Shown here piece after piece: positions 51,425 to 59,678 of a stretch of 64,000 bases of DNA (its first letter is position 1; each line of letters begins with the position of its first letter). The notes beneath the pieces are model-generated. The model was given only the letters and a program-made list of their open reading frames with translations, was not told the origin of the DNA and did no database searches. The position numbers and the translations under genes were made by a program. This DNA is from Pseudotabrizicola sp051200875 (GTDB taxonomy: Bacteria; Pseudomonadota; Alphaproteobacteria; Rhodobacterales; Rhodobacteraceae): positions 1 through 64,000 of the forward strand of contig NZ_CP195192.1 in assembly GCF_051200875.1 (NCBI RefSeq), in the 5' to 3' direction.

Positions 51425-52107
51425 GATGGGTCCTTTCGCTCCCCCGATACGCCCGTCTCGGTCACGATCCTGTCGAGGGGAATGTCATGGGGCTGCGGGT
51501 AGATTGTGGTCAGTCGGGCTGCCGCCAGCGCGATGCCGATGGTGACGGGCCGCGGCGAGAGCGCGGCCAGTGTCCGGTCGTAATAGCCGCCGCCCCAGCC
51601 GAGCCGATAACAGCCTGCATCCCAGCCGAGGCAGGGCACCAGTGCGATGTCGGGCGTCAGGACCTCCGCCTCGGGCGGCGGAACGGGGATGTTCCAATTG
51701 CCGCGCAGCATGCGCATGCCCGGCATCCATCGTCGGAACACGAGCGGCGCTGCGGGGGTCTCCACCACCGGCAGCGCGATACAGACGCCCGCCGCGTGAA
51801 GATCGGACAGGATCGGGCGCAGATCCGGTTCTCCTCGGATCGGCCAGTAGCCGGCGAGCACGGTCTCCCGGAGGGTCCCGCGCGCGGCGAGGACCGTTTC
51901 GAGATGACCGCAGGTGGAACTGCTCACCTGCGCCCGTCCTGTTTGGCCCAACCCCTCCCTCAGGCTGGCCAGCCTTGCCCGCTCGGCTCGACGCCAGCGC
52001 GCCACGTCGCGCGCCTGCTGCACATCCGTGCCAAGCGGATCGAAATAGGTCGGGTCCACCTCCGCCGCCATGCAGGGGGGCGAGGCATAGGCTCCCTGTC
52101 CGCTCAT
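51421..52107 (-). CDS. 5-formyltetrahydrofolate cyclo-ligase family protein
   Basis: A 228-residue protein. Typical motifs are the phosphate/folate loop GYWPIRGEPDLRP (about residues 85-97) and the ATP-binding LGWGGGYYDRTLA near residues 180-192. The enzyme converts 5-formyl-THF to methenyl-THF with ATP. Placement between a DUF2478 gene and ubiT is unusual, and a specialised role in the anaerobic quinone operon is possible but unproven. The start at 52107 overlaps the DUF2478 stop (ATGA). Confidence 0.9.
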   Translation of the reverse strand: MSGQGAYASPPCMAAEVDPTYFDPLGTDVQQARDVARWRRAERARLASLREGLGQTGRAQVSSSTCGHLETVLAARGTLRETVLAGYWPIRGEPDLRPILSDLHAAGVCIALPVVETPAAPLVFRRWMPGMRMLRGNWNIPVPPPEAEVLTPDIALVPCLGWDAGCYRLGWGGGYYDRTLAALSPRPVTIGIALAAARLTTIYPQPHDIPLDRIVTETGVSGERKDPS

Positions 52108-52637
52108 GGACACGCACCTTCCTCGGCTACGGGTGCGACAGCGGCGTTGCACCAGTCCATGACGGCAGCCTCGGTCGGTGTGAGGATCGTCGCCATGCCA
52201 TCGGCATAGCGGTCGAACGCGGCCCTGTGGGTTTCGGAGAGGCCAGTCAGGACAGGAACGCCGCGGGCAAGCGCCTCGGAGATCAGCGCGCGGAAACCGC
52301 GCCCCTCTGCCTCGCTCAGGCCAAACTTGTTGAGGATAACGAGGTCTGCCCGGCCGGCCCGAAGCCGCGACATCGCCAACCCGACGGCCTCCTCGAAGGC
52401 GCCCGCATCCATCCGGCAGGCGGTGGCGCCGGGTCCGAGATCCTGCGTGATGCGCCAGCGCGGCCCATTGGGCAGAAGCCAGAGATCGCAGTCGCACGAT
52501 CCCGATCCGGCATCGGGCGAGGCCGCGCGCAACGCACCCACCAGCCGGACGCCGTCCCGCGTTAGCCGGTCAGCCACCGCGTCCATAAGACGATCCGTCC
52601 CGCCGCGTCCCTCGACTGTCACTCCCGCAAGCCGCAT
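52104..52637 (-). CDS. DUF2478 family protein (second copy)
   Basis: A 177-residue paralogue of the protein at 32402-32923. It shares the degenerate P-loop-like start (VEGRGGTDRLMDAVADRL), CDCDLWLLPNG in place of CDMDVRVLPDG, and LVILNKFGLSEAEGRGFRA. The second copy is in the ubi/nnr operon, not beside moeA. It starts 7 bp after the hemerythrin gene. Sequence divergence suggests a separate, perhaps metal-related, task. Confidence 0.85.
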   Translation of the reverse strand: MRLAGVTVEGRGGTDRLMDAVADRLTRDGVRLVGALRAASPDAGSGSCDCDLWLLPNGPRWRITQDLGPGATACRMDAGAFEEAVGLAMSRLRAGRADLVILNKFGLSEAEGRGFRALISEALARGVPVLTGLSETHRAAFDRYADGMATILTPTEAAVMDWCNAAVAPVAEEGACP

Positions 52638-52644
52638 CTTCGCC

Positions 52645-53127
52645 TCAAGCCGACTCGAAGCGCGGGAACAGCACATCGTTCTCCAGCGCGATATGGGCGG
52701 CAAGGTCGTCGAACAGCGCCGCCAGGCCGCCATAGAGCGAGCGCCAGGAGCCGCAGGCGTGCTCGGGCGGCGTCAGATCGCAGGTGAGCCGCCGGATCAG
52801 CGCGATGTTTTCGGCGTGATCGTCGTGGTCGGCGCGCATCACCGCGATGGGGTGTTCGATGCCCGGCCCGCCGCCCGCGCGCATGGCCGGAAACAAAATC
52901 ATCTCCTCCTTCATCATGTGATCCTCCATCTCCCCGGCGAGCGTCCGGATGGCGGCGGCCAGCCCCTTGGGCGCGTCGGGATCGTCCGCATGCACCCGCT
53001 CGACCCGGTCGGCCAGTGGCATGAGCGAGGCGAGATCCTCCCGGTGCATCTCGTGATAGCGTGTTAGGATATGGTCGATCAGCGCGTCGGTGTTCTGCGG
53101 CACGTCCGTTTCGGGGAGGTCTTTCAT
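52645..53127 (-). CDS. Hemerythrin-like protein, YtfE/RIC type
   Basis: A 160-residue di-iron protein. Ligand motifs are YHEMHREDL (about residues 24-32), EMEDHMMKEEMILFP near 67-81, ADHDDHAENI near 99-108, and LAAHIALENDVLFPRF at the end. It lacks the N-terminal Cys domain of long RIC proteins. Proteins of this type repair iron-sulphur clusters damaged by NO. It heads the operon to nnrU and is divergent from the NsrR-like gene, whose operator lies between them. Confidence 0.88.
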   Translation of the reverse strand: MKDLPETDVPQNTDALIDHILTRYHEMHREDLASLMPLADRVERVHADDPDAPKGLAAAIRTLAGEMEDHMMKEEMILFPAMRAGGGPGIEHPIAVMRADHDDHAENIALIRRLTCDLTPPEHACGSWRSLYGGLAALFDDLAAHIALENDVLFPRFESA

Positions 53128-53181
53128 CGCGGGTCCTTTCCCTCGCGCGTCGCCCGGTCCTTGCGTGGGTCGCAGCGAATT

Positions 53182-53202
53182 GGTATTTGAGATACGCATA
53201 CC
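53182..53202. promoter_or_regulatory. Candidate NsrR operator
   Basis: GGTAT-N11-ATACC lies in the 118-bp divergent gap, 55 bp from the hemerythrin start and 44 bp from the regulator start. NsrR-type Rrf2 proteins bind such imperfect palindromes and release on NO. Assignment is by position and symmetry. Confidence 0.55.
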
Positions 53203-53245
53203 TCTCGTGAATGCGCACTTCAACTACCAAATCAGGAGCGCGACC

Positions 53246-53659
53246 TTGCGCCTCACCTCTTTCACCGATTACGGCCTGCGCGTTCTGATGCGGATGGCGG
53301 GCGCACCCGACCGGGCCTTCACCACGTCGGAACTCGCCGATGAATTCCGCATCTCCCGCAACCATCTTGCCAAGGTGATCACGGCGCTTGCCGCCGCAGG
53401 TCTTCTGGAAACCCGGCGCGGCGGTGGGGGCGGCGCCATGCTGGCCCGTGCACCCGAAGACATCCGCCTGGGCGATGTGGTGGCGGCCCTCGAAGCCGAT
53501 CAAGCTCTGGTGGAATGCTTCGCCGTCGGCACCAACAGCTGCACCCTGACCCCGCAATGTCGGTTGAAAGCGCGGCTGGCCCATGCTGAGGCGGCGTTTG
53601 TCGCCGACCTCAACCGCAGCACCCTGGCCGATTGCGTTTACCGTCCGGAAAACGCCTGA
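53246..53659 (+). CDS. nsrR: Rrf2-family regulator, NsrR-like
   Basis: A 137-residue Rrf2 protein opening LRLTSFTDYGLRVLMRMAG. The winged helix uses ISRNHLAKVITALAAAGLLET. Three cysteines in CFAVGTNSCTLTPQC (about residues 90-104, C-x8-C-x5-C) fit the NO-sensitive 4Fe-4S cluster of NsrR. The start is a TTG at 53246 with caggag 7 nt upstream; 52 residues further upstream in frame cross the operator and are excluded. It likely represses the divergent hemerythrin operon until NO appears. Confidence 0.88.
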   Translation: MRLTSFTDYGLRVLMRMAGAPDRAFTTSELADEFRISRNHLAKVITALAAAGLLETRRGGGGGAMLARAPEDIRLGDVVAALEADQALVECFAVGTNSCTLTPQCRLKARLAHAEAAFVADLNRSTLADCVYRPENA

Positions 53660-54015
53660 CGCGCCACCCACGCGATCCAGCCCCAGACCGCGCTGCGCAG
53701 GGCCATGGCGTAAACGGTACGCATCTCGAAGGCTCCACTTTGGGCGACATGCAGGCCGAACGCCGCGAAAACCAGCAGCGTTGCGGCGAAGATCACGAAC
53801 GATAGTGGCCAGGCCCATCGCCGCCCCTGCCACAGGCCGAGACCCGCGACGACATAGGCGAGCCCGGCCAACGTGTTGAACCACAGCACGAAGGGTACGA
53901 CTGCCCCCATGTCGGCTGATCCGAGCAATGTTCGGCCACCAGAGAAAACGGTCAGCACGCCAAAGGCAATCGCAACACCGCCCGCTATGCGGAGCGTCAG
54001 ACTGGTTCTAGGCAT
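53638..54015 (-). CDS. Small four-helix membrane protein
   Basis: A 125-residue protein with four hydrophobic segments (about 8-25, 38-60, 66-85, 98-120). It opens MPRTSLTLRIAGGVAIAFGV and ends WGWIAWVARQAFSGR. The family is not recognised. It overlaps tetR by 8 bp, so it is co-transcribed with it. The end overlaps the nsrR end by 22 bp on the opposite strand. Confidence 0.8.
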   Translation of the reverse strand: MPRTSLTLRIAGGVAIAFGVLTVFSGGRTLLGSADMGAVVPFVLWFNTLAGLAYVVAGLGLWQGRRWAWPLSFVIFAATLLVFAAFGLHVAQSGAFEMRTVYAMALRSAVWGWIAWVARQAFSGR

Positions 54016-54616
54016 CGCAAGCGCCCTCCTTCGCGCGTAGAAGTTCCATCTGCACGTCAAACAGCCGCAACCCCTCAGGCACGAGCGCAAAGCCCCGGGC
54101 GCCGAGCGTCCAGCGGATGGCGACACCCTGCACCAGCGACGTCAGCAGGATGGCGACATCTTCCGGGCTGACGTCGCGCTTCAGATCGCCCGCAGCCTGA
54201 AGATCACGGATCACGGCAACAAGGCGGCCCTGGAAAGCGCCCAGAAGCCCCCGGAACACGTCGCGCAGGGCTTGATTGTCCACCTGCAACTCGCGCGAGA
54301 ACAGGATCGACGGCAGGGCTGGCGTCTCGGATATGGCTGACAGCTGCGCGCCGATCAGCGCCTTGAGGCGCGCGTGCGGCCCGGTGGCTCCAGCCTCGGC
54401 CCAGGCTCGCTGCAACCGGTCCGCGATAGCCTCGGCCACCGCCAGCCAGAGCGCATCCTTGGTCGGGAAATGCCGGAAAATCGCAGGCTGGCTCACGCCC
54501 ACTGCGCGCGCGACATCCGTGGTGCTGAGCCGGTCGGGTCCGATCTCATCGGCCAGTCGCAGCACCTCGGCCACGATCTGCGCCTTTCGCTCTTCCGCGC
54601 TCTGACGACCGGACAT
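54008..54616 (-). CDS. TetR/AcrR-family repressor
   Basis: A 202-residue repressor. The N-terminal HTH (residues 14-60) has LSTTDVARAVGVSQPAIFRHFPTKDALW-type sequence with the usual FRHF pair. The rest is a ligand-binding helical domain. It is divergent from the cytochrome b561 / RND genes and probably controls them through the palindrome at 54629-54648. The ligand is unknown. Confidence 0.93.
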   Translation of the reverse strand: MSGRQSAEERKAQIVAEVLRLADEIGPDRLSTTDVARAVGVSQPAIFRHFPTKDALWLAVAEAIADRLQRAWAEAGATGPHARLKALIGAQLSAISETPALPSILFSRELQVDNQALRDVFRGLLGAFQGRLVAVIRDLQAAGDLKRDVSPEDVAILLTSLVQGVAIRWTLGARGFALVPEGLRLFDVQMELLRAKEGACDA

Positions 54617-54628
54617 GCACCACCTATT

Positions 54629-54648
54629 GTTAGTTATAACTTACTAAC
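54629..54648. promoter_or_regulatory. TetR-type operator palindrome
   Basis: GTTAGT-N8-ACTAAC, perfect 6-bp arms, 13 bp upstream of the tetR start and about 65 bp upstream of the b561 start. It is AT-rich and overlaps likely -10 regions of both promoters. Confidence 0.75.
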
Positions 54649-54712
54649 ATATACTATCGGCAACCGCAACCTTTATCCCGAGTCGCGCGCCCAGACCGAA
54701 AGGACCCCCTCC

Positions 54713-55210
54713 ATGCCCGCCACGACCGCCCCCACTGGCTATTCCCGCCTGCAGATCGCGCTGCATTGGCTCGTCTTCGCGCTGATCGCGCAGCAATACA
54801 TCTTCAAGGATGCGATTGCGTCCGCCTGGGACCGCGTCAGCGACGGACTGGAGGTGGGATTCAACCCGCTGGTGCTGGCGCATGTGGCGGGCGGCGCCCT
54901 GGTGATGGTCTTCGCGCTGTGGCGGCTGACGTTGCGTGCCCGGCGCGGCGTGCCTCCGGCGATCGAGGCCAACACGCTGCAGGGTATCCTTGCCAGGCTC
55001 ACCCATGTCGGCCTCTACGCGCTCATGATCCTGATGCCGGTCAGTGGCTCGGTCGCCTGGTTCGGAGGAGTCGAGGCTGCGGCGCAAGCCCACAACGTGA
55101 TGAAGATCCTCTTGCTGGCATTGGTCGCCCTGCATGTCGTGGGCGCGCTCTACCACCAGTTCGTGCTGCGCGACGGCACGCTGGCGCGGATGCGCCGGGC
55201 GCAGGGCTGA
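54713..55210 (+). CDS. Cytochrome b561-type membrane protein
   Basis: A 165-residue four-helix cytochrome b. Haem-ligand histidine candidates are in IALHWLVFALIAQQY (about 18), LAHVAGGALVMVF (about 56), LTHVGLYALMIL (about 97) and ALVALHVVGALYHQF (about 141). CybB-type members oxidise quinol or transfer electrons to periplasmic acceptors such as superoxide. It is the first gene after the TetR operator and 4 bp ahead of the RND adaptor. Confidence 0.9.
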   Translation: MPATTAPTGYSRLQIALHWLVFALIAQQYIFKDAIASAWDRVSDGLEVGFNPLVLAHVAGGALVMVFALWRLTLRARRGVPPAIEANTLQGILARLTHVGLYALMILMPVSGSVAWFGGVEAAAQAHNVMKILLLALVALHVVGALYHQFVLRDGTLARMRRAQG

Positions 55211-55214
55211 TGCC

Positions 55215-56513
55215 ATGCGTCTGGCCCCGCTCCTCGCCCTGCCGCCCATCGTGCTTGCCATGGCCGCGGCGGTCTGGATGATCTCTTCGGCGCCGGGCCC
55301 TACCCAGGTCGAAGGGCATGCGTCCGCCCTGCCCGTTCGGGTGATGACCGTCGCGGCTCAGGATATCCGCCCCACCGCGACAGCCTGGGGCAACCTGCGG
55401 GCGGCCGATACCTGGGTCGCAGTGGCCGAAGTGCAGGGCGAGGTGATCTGGCGGCACCCGGACCTGGAACCCGGCCGCCTGATCCCGGCAGGGACCGAGG
55501 TGCTGCGGATGGATCCGGCCGATTATCAACTCGCACTGGCGCAGTCGCAGGCCGACCTTGCCGCTCTGGACGCAGAACGCGCGCAGCTTGCGACCGAGGC
55601 GGAAAACACGCGCCGCATCCTTGCGCTGGAACGGGACCGGCTGGAGTTGGCCGAAACCGATCTGGAAAGGACGCGCACGCTTGTCGCGCAGGGCAATGCC
55701 CCGCAATCCCGCGCCGACGACGCCGAGCGCGCGACTTTGCTGGCCCGGCGCACGGTCGCGGAACTGGAAAACGCGATGGCGCTGATCCCCTCCCGCGAGG
55801 CGCGGATCGCGGCACAGGTCGCGCGAAGCGAGGCCGCCATCGACCGGGCGCGCCGCTCGCTCGACCGCACGACCCTGACGACGCCGTTCGACCTGCGCGT
55901 GACCGAGGTCAACGCAGAGCTGTTTCAGACCGTCGTCCCCGGTCAGGTGGTGATCCGTGCCGACGGGATCGTGGCGGCCGAGGTCGTGGCGCATCTGCCC
56001 ATCGACAGCTTTCGACAGCTGCTGGGAGATGCACCGGAGGGCATCACCCTTGCCGACATGATGCGCGACATGCCCGCCACGCGGATTGCAGTGACGCTCA
56101 GCCCTCTGTCGGACCCGAGGCAGATCTGGAGCGCCCGCGTTGTCGGGATCGAGGGCGCGCTGGATGCCCGTGCGCGCACCGTGCCGGTCGTGGTCAGGGT
56201 TGACGACCCCTATGAGGGCGCCGACCCGCCCCGCCGCCTGCCGCTGGTACCCAACATGCAGGTGCAGCTTGCCTTTTCGGGCGCTTCCATCGCCGGCGTC
56301 ATCGCCATCCCCGAGGCGGCGTTGCACATGGGCAGGGTGCGGATAGCCGGCCCCGGCGATCTGCTGGAATTGCGCCCCGTCACCGCCGCCTTTGCGCAAG
56401 ATGGCCGCGTCGTCATCGCGGCGGGCCTGTCGCCGGGCGACCGCGTGGTGATCGACGATATCGCTCCGGCCATCCCCGGCATGGCCCTGACCCCGGTCGA
56501 GGTCCAGCCATGA
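55215..56513 (+). CDS. RND efflux periplasmic adaptor (HlyD family)
   Basis: A 432-residue membrane-fusion protein. The N-terminus (LAPLLALPPIVLAMAAAVWM) is a signal anchor, without a lipobox. A lipoyl half-motif, an alanine/glutamate-rich coiled-coil hairpin (about residues 105-220) and a beta-barrel follow. It bridges the inner-membrane RND pump to an outer-membrane channel that is not encoded here. Its stop overlaps the permease start by 4 bp. The start at 55215 is preferred over one 27 codons upstream. Confidence 0.92.
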   Translation: MRLAPLLALPPIVLAMAAAVWMISSAPGPTQVEGHASALPVRVMTVAAQDIRPTATAWGNLRAADTWVAVAEVQGEVIWRHPDLEPGRLIPAGTEVLRMDPADYQLALAQSQADLAALDAERAQLATEAENTRRILALERDRLELAETDLERTRTLVAQGNAPQSRADDAERATLLARRTVAELENAMALIPSREARIAAQVARSEAAIDRARRSLDRTTLTTPFDLRVTEVNAELFQTVVPGQVVIRADGIVAAEVVAHLPIDSFRQLLGDAPEGITLADMMRDMPATRIAVTLSPLSDPRQIWSARVVGIEGALDARARTVPVVVRVDDPYEGADPPRRLPLVPNMQVQLAFSGASIAGVIAIPEAALHMGRVRIAGPGDLLELRPVTAAFAQDGRVVIAAGLSPGDRVVIDDIAPAIPGMALTPVEVQP

Positions 56514-59500
56514 TACGCTGGTTCACCGGCCACCCGACGGCAGCCAATCTGCTGCTCCTTCTGTTCCTTGCCGCCGGTGCCTTTGCCGCACCGGGCCTGC
56601 TGCGCGAGACCTTCCCCGATTTCCGCGCTGTCGAGGCCGAGATCACGGTGCCGTACCGGGGTGCCGCCGCCGAGGAAGTGGAGGCCGCGATCTGCGCGCC
56701 GCTCTGGGACGGAGTGCAGGGTGTAGAGGGGCTGGAAACCCTCACCTGCACCGCGCAGAGCGGCCGCGCCCGCGCCGTGGCGACCATGGCGCCGGGCAAT
56801 GACGCGCTGCGCTTCGTCAACTCCCTGCGCACCGAGGTTTCGGCCATCGACACCTTCCCCGACCGCGCGGATCCCGCCGTGGTACGCGAGTTGCACCGCT
56901 CCGATCCGGTCACATCCGTCGCCATCTCCGGCGATCTGCCGTTGGGCGAGTTGGACCTTTATGCCGACGGCCTGTCGGACCGACTGACCGCCCTGCCCGG
57001 CGTCGCCCGCGTGACGCGCGGGGGGCTCGGCACCCGGACACTCTCCGTGACCCCCTCGAACGCCTTGCTCGACAGTCACGGCCTGACACCTGCCACGCTG
57101 GCCGCTGCCATCGCCGCGCAGAACATCGACCTGCCCACCGGCACGCTCGAAGGGCCGGGCGCGGAACTGACCCTGCGCTTCACCGCAGAACGCGACACGG
57201 CCACGGCGCTTGCGACGATCCCGGTGCTGGTGTTGCCGAATGGCGCGACAGTGACGCTTGGGGACGTGGCGGTGATCGAGGAACGCTTCGAGCCGCCGCA
57301 CGATCGGGCCTTTGTCGACGGCGCGCCCGCCATCGTGATCGACGTGGCCAAAGCGCTCGATGCCGATGCGCTGCGCGTGCTTGACGGGGTGGCCGCGCTG
57401 GTGGCCGAGGAGAGCGAACGATTGCCCGACACGATCACCGTCGAAGTGGTTCAGGACGTGACATCCATCATCCGCGACCGGCTTTTGATGCTGGTGCAGA
57501 ACGGGGTGATCGGGCTTGTGCTGGTCGTCGTGGTCATGAGCCTGTTTTTCCGGCCCGGATTCGCGGTCTGGGCCGCCATGGGCCTGCCCGTGGCCTTTGC
57601 CGGGGCGTTCCTCTGGATGGGGCTGACCGGGCTCAGCCTGAACATGATGACGCTCGTCGCCCTGCTGATGGCGATCGGGATCGTGATGGACGATTCCATC
57701 GTGATCGCGGATTCCATCGCGGTGCATGGCGCCAAGCGCGCGACGGTCGAAACCGTCGCGGCGGGCGTCGCCGCCGTGGCGCCCGGCGTGATCTCGTCCT
57801 TCCTGACGACGCTGGCCGTGTTCCTGCCCCTGGCCTTTCTGGCGGGCGAACTGGGGGCGGTGCTGGAGGTTCTTCCGGTGGTCCTGCTGGCCGCACTCGC
57901 CGCTTCGCTGATCGAGGCCTTCCTGATCCTGCCCCACCACCTGAAAGGTGGGATGCAGGACACCGCCCCGTCGCGCTTGCGAATGCGCTTCGAGGCGGGT
58001 TTCGATGCCCTGCGCGAGCGCGGCGTGGGCCGCCTGGCAGACACCGCGATCAAGGCGCGCTGGCTTGTTGTCGGGCTGGCCATCGGGGCGCTGATCGTGA
58101 CCGTCGGCGCCTTGGGCGGTGGGTTGGTCAAGCGCGAGGCGATGCCCGAGATCGATGGCGACGTGCTGGAGGCGCGGCTGATGCTGCCCGCGGGCACACC
58201 GCTTGGGCGCACGACCGAGGCCGTCGCCCAGGTAGAGGCGGCGCTGGAGCGCGTGAACGCCCGCCTGTCCCCCGAACAACCCGGGGCGCAAGCGCTTGTC
58301 ATCCGACGCATCACGCTGCTGGGCCGCAACCTGTCGGCGGGCGAGACCGGCGCCCATGTCGCCACCGTCGCGGTGGACCTTCTGGGTGCCGAGACGCGCA
58401 CCAGCACGCTAGACGAAATCGTCACGCTCTGGCGTGACGAAATCGGCACTCTGCCCGGTGTATCCTCGCTGATCCTGACCGAGCCGGGGATCGGCCCGCA
58501 GGGCATCGCGGTGGAACTGCGCCTGACCCACCCCGACCTTTCCGCGTTAGAGGCGGCGGGGCGCGCCACGCTGGCGGAACTCGAATCCTATGCCGGTGTG
58601 CGCAACGCGATCCTCGACCTGCGCCCCGGCGCACCGGAGTTGCGGCTGAGCCTGTCGCAAGGCGCCGAAGCCCTCGGGCTGACCGCCACTGACGTCGCAG
58701 GCCAGATCCGCGCGGCCTTTCTCGGCACGCAGCTTTCTGAAATCCGGCGCGGCGATCTGGCCTGGGATCTTGAGGTGCGGCTGGCCGATGATGATCGCGT
58801 CAGCCCCACCAATCTGAGCAACTTCGAAATCGCCCTGCCCGGTGGCGGCACCGTGCCGCTGTCGAGCATCGCCACCATCGACGAGGCGCGCGGCTGGGGC
58901 ACCATCACGCGCCGCAATGGCCTGCGTGCGCTGACCGTTGCAGCCGATGTGGATGGTCGCATCGGCAATGCCGACGCGATCACCGCGCGGCTGGCCGAGG
59001 GTTTCCTGCCCGACCTGGCGGCCACCACCCCCGGCCTGGGTTTCGAGATCGGCGGCCAAGCGGCGAATTCGGCGGAAACGGTCGCCTCGATCCTGCGCGG
59101 GTTCCTGATCGGGCTGGTGGGCATCTACATCGTCCTCAGCTACCAGTTCCGCAGCTATGTCGAGCCGCTCATCGTGATGATCACGATCCCGCTGGCATTT
59201 CTGGGCGTCATCTGGGGCCATGTCCTGATGGGTTACAACATCTCCATGCCCTCGCTGGTGGGGGCGGCCTCGCTCGCGGGGATCGTGGTGAACAACGCGA
59301 TCCTCCTGGTCGGGGTCATAAAGATCCGCCGCACCGAGGGTCTGTCCGCCGCGCGCGCCGCAGGCGAAGCCGTGCGGTCCCGGTTCCGACCGATCTTCGT
59401 GTCGGTTTCAACCACCATCATGGGAATGGCGCCGCTCCTGCTGGAAACCTCGACGCAGGCGCAGACACTCAAGCCACTGGTCATCTCTGTCGTCTTCGGG

Positions 59501-59620
59501 CTGCTCGCAGCCACCGTTCTGATCCTCGTGATCCTGCCTGCCTTCTATGCAGTGCTGGAGGTCATGCGCGAACCAAGATCGGCTGACCCGGCGGTCAGTC
59601 GCGGACTGGAGCGCCCCTGA
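56510..59620 (+). CDS. RND efflux permease (AcrB/HAE1-like)
   Basis: A 1036-residue pump with twelve transmembrane helices and two large periplasmic loops. In TM4 the DD pair of the proton relay is present (AIGIVMDDSIVIADSI); at the TM10 lysine position the helix reads GIVVNNAILLV, with Asn instead of Lys. Substrate range is unknown: lipophilic compounds, siderophore-like compounds or metals are possible. It ends convergently to nosX (gap 58 bp). Confidence 0.93.
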   Translation: MIRWFTGHPTAANLLLLLFLAAGAFAAPGLLRETFPDFRAVEAEITVPYRGAAAEEVEAAICAPLWDGVQGVEGLETLTCTAQSGRARAVATMAPGNDALRFVNSLRTEVSAIDTFPDRADPAVVRELHRSDPVTSVAISGDLPLGELDLYADGLSDRLTALPGVARVTRGGLGTRTLSVTPSNALLDSHGLTPATLAAAIAAQNIDLPTGTLEGPGAELTLRFTAERDTATALATIPVLVLPNGATVTLGDVAVIEERFEPPHDRAFVDGAPAIVIDVAKALDADALRVLDGVAALVAEESERLPDTITVEVVQDVTSIIRDRLLMLVQNGVIGLVLVVVVMSLFFRPGFAVWAAMGLPVAFAGAFLWMGLTGLSLNMMTLVALLMAIGIVMDDSIVIADSIAVHGAKRATVETVAAGVAAVAPGVISSFLTTLAVFLPLAFLAGELGAVLEVLPVVLLAALAASLIEAFLILPHHLKGGMQDTAPSRLRMRFEAGFDALRERGVGRLADTAIKARWLVVGLAIGALIVTVGALGGGLVKREAMPEIDGDVLEARLMLPAGTPLGRTTEAVAQVEAALERVNARLSPEQPGAQALVIRRITLLGRNLSAGETGAHVATVAVDLLGAETRTSTLDEIVTLWRDEIGTLPGVSSLILTEPGIGPQGIAVELRLTHPDLSALEAAGRATLAELESYAGVRNAILDLRPGAPELRLSLSQGAEALGLTATDVAGQIRAAFLGTQLSEIRRGDLAWDLEVRLADDDRVSPTNLSNFEIALPGGGTVPLSSIATIDEARGWGTITRRNGLRALTVAADVDGRIGNADAITARLAEGFLPDLAATTPGLGFEIGGQAANSAETVASILRGFLIGLVGIYIVLSYQFRSYVEPLIVMITIPLAFLGVIWGHVLMGYNISMPSLVGAASLAGIVVNNAILLVGVIKIRRTEGLSAARAAGEAVRSRFRPIFVSVSTTIMGMAPLLLETSTQAQTLKPLVISVVFGLLAATVLILVILPAFYAVLEVMREPRSADPAVSRGLERP

Positions 59621-59678
59621 CCCGGGATCGAATTTCGCGAGCGGCCTGCCGCCTTGCGGCGCGGTCCGGGGCGCTGCG

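Noticed and set aside
56210..58357. 715-residue open frame on the minus strand
   Set aside because: It is antisense to the RND adaptor and permease; composition is His/Arg/Gly-rich without motifs.
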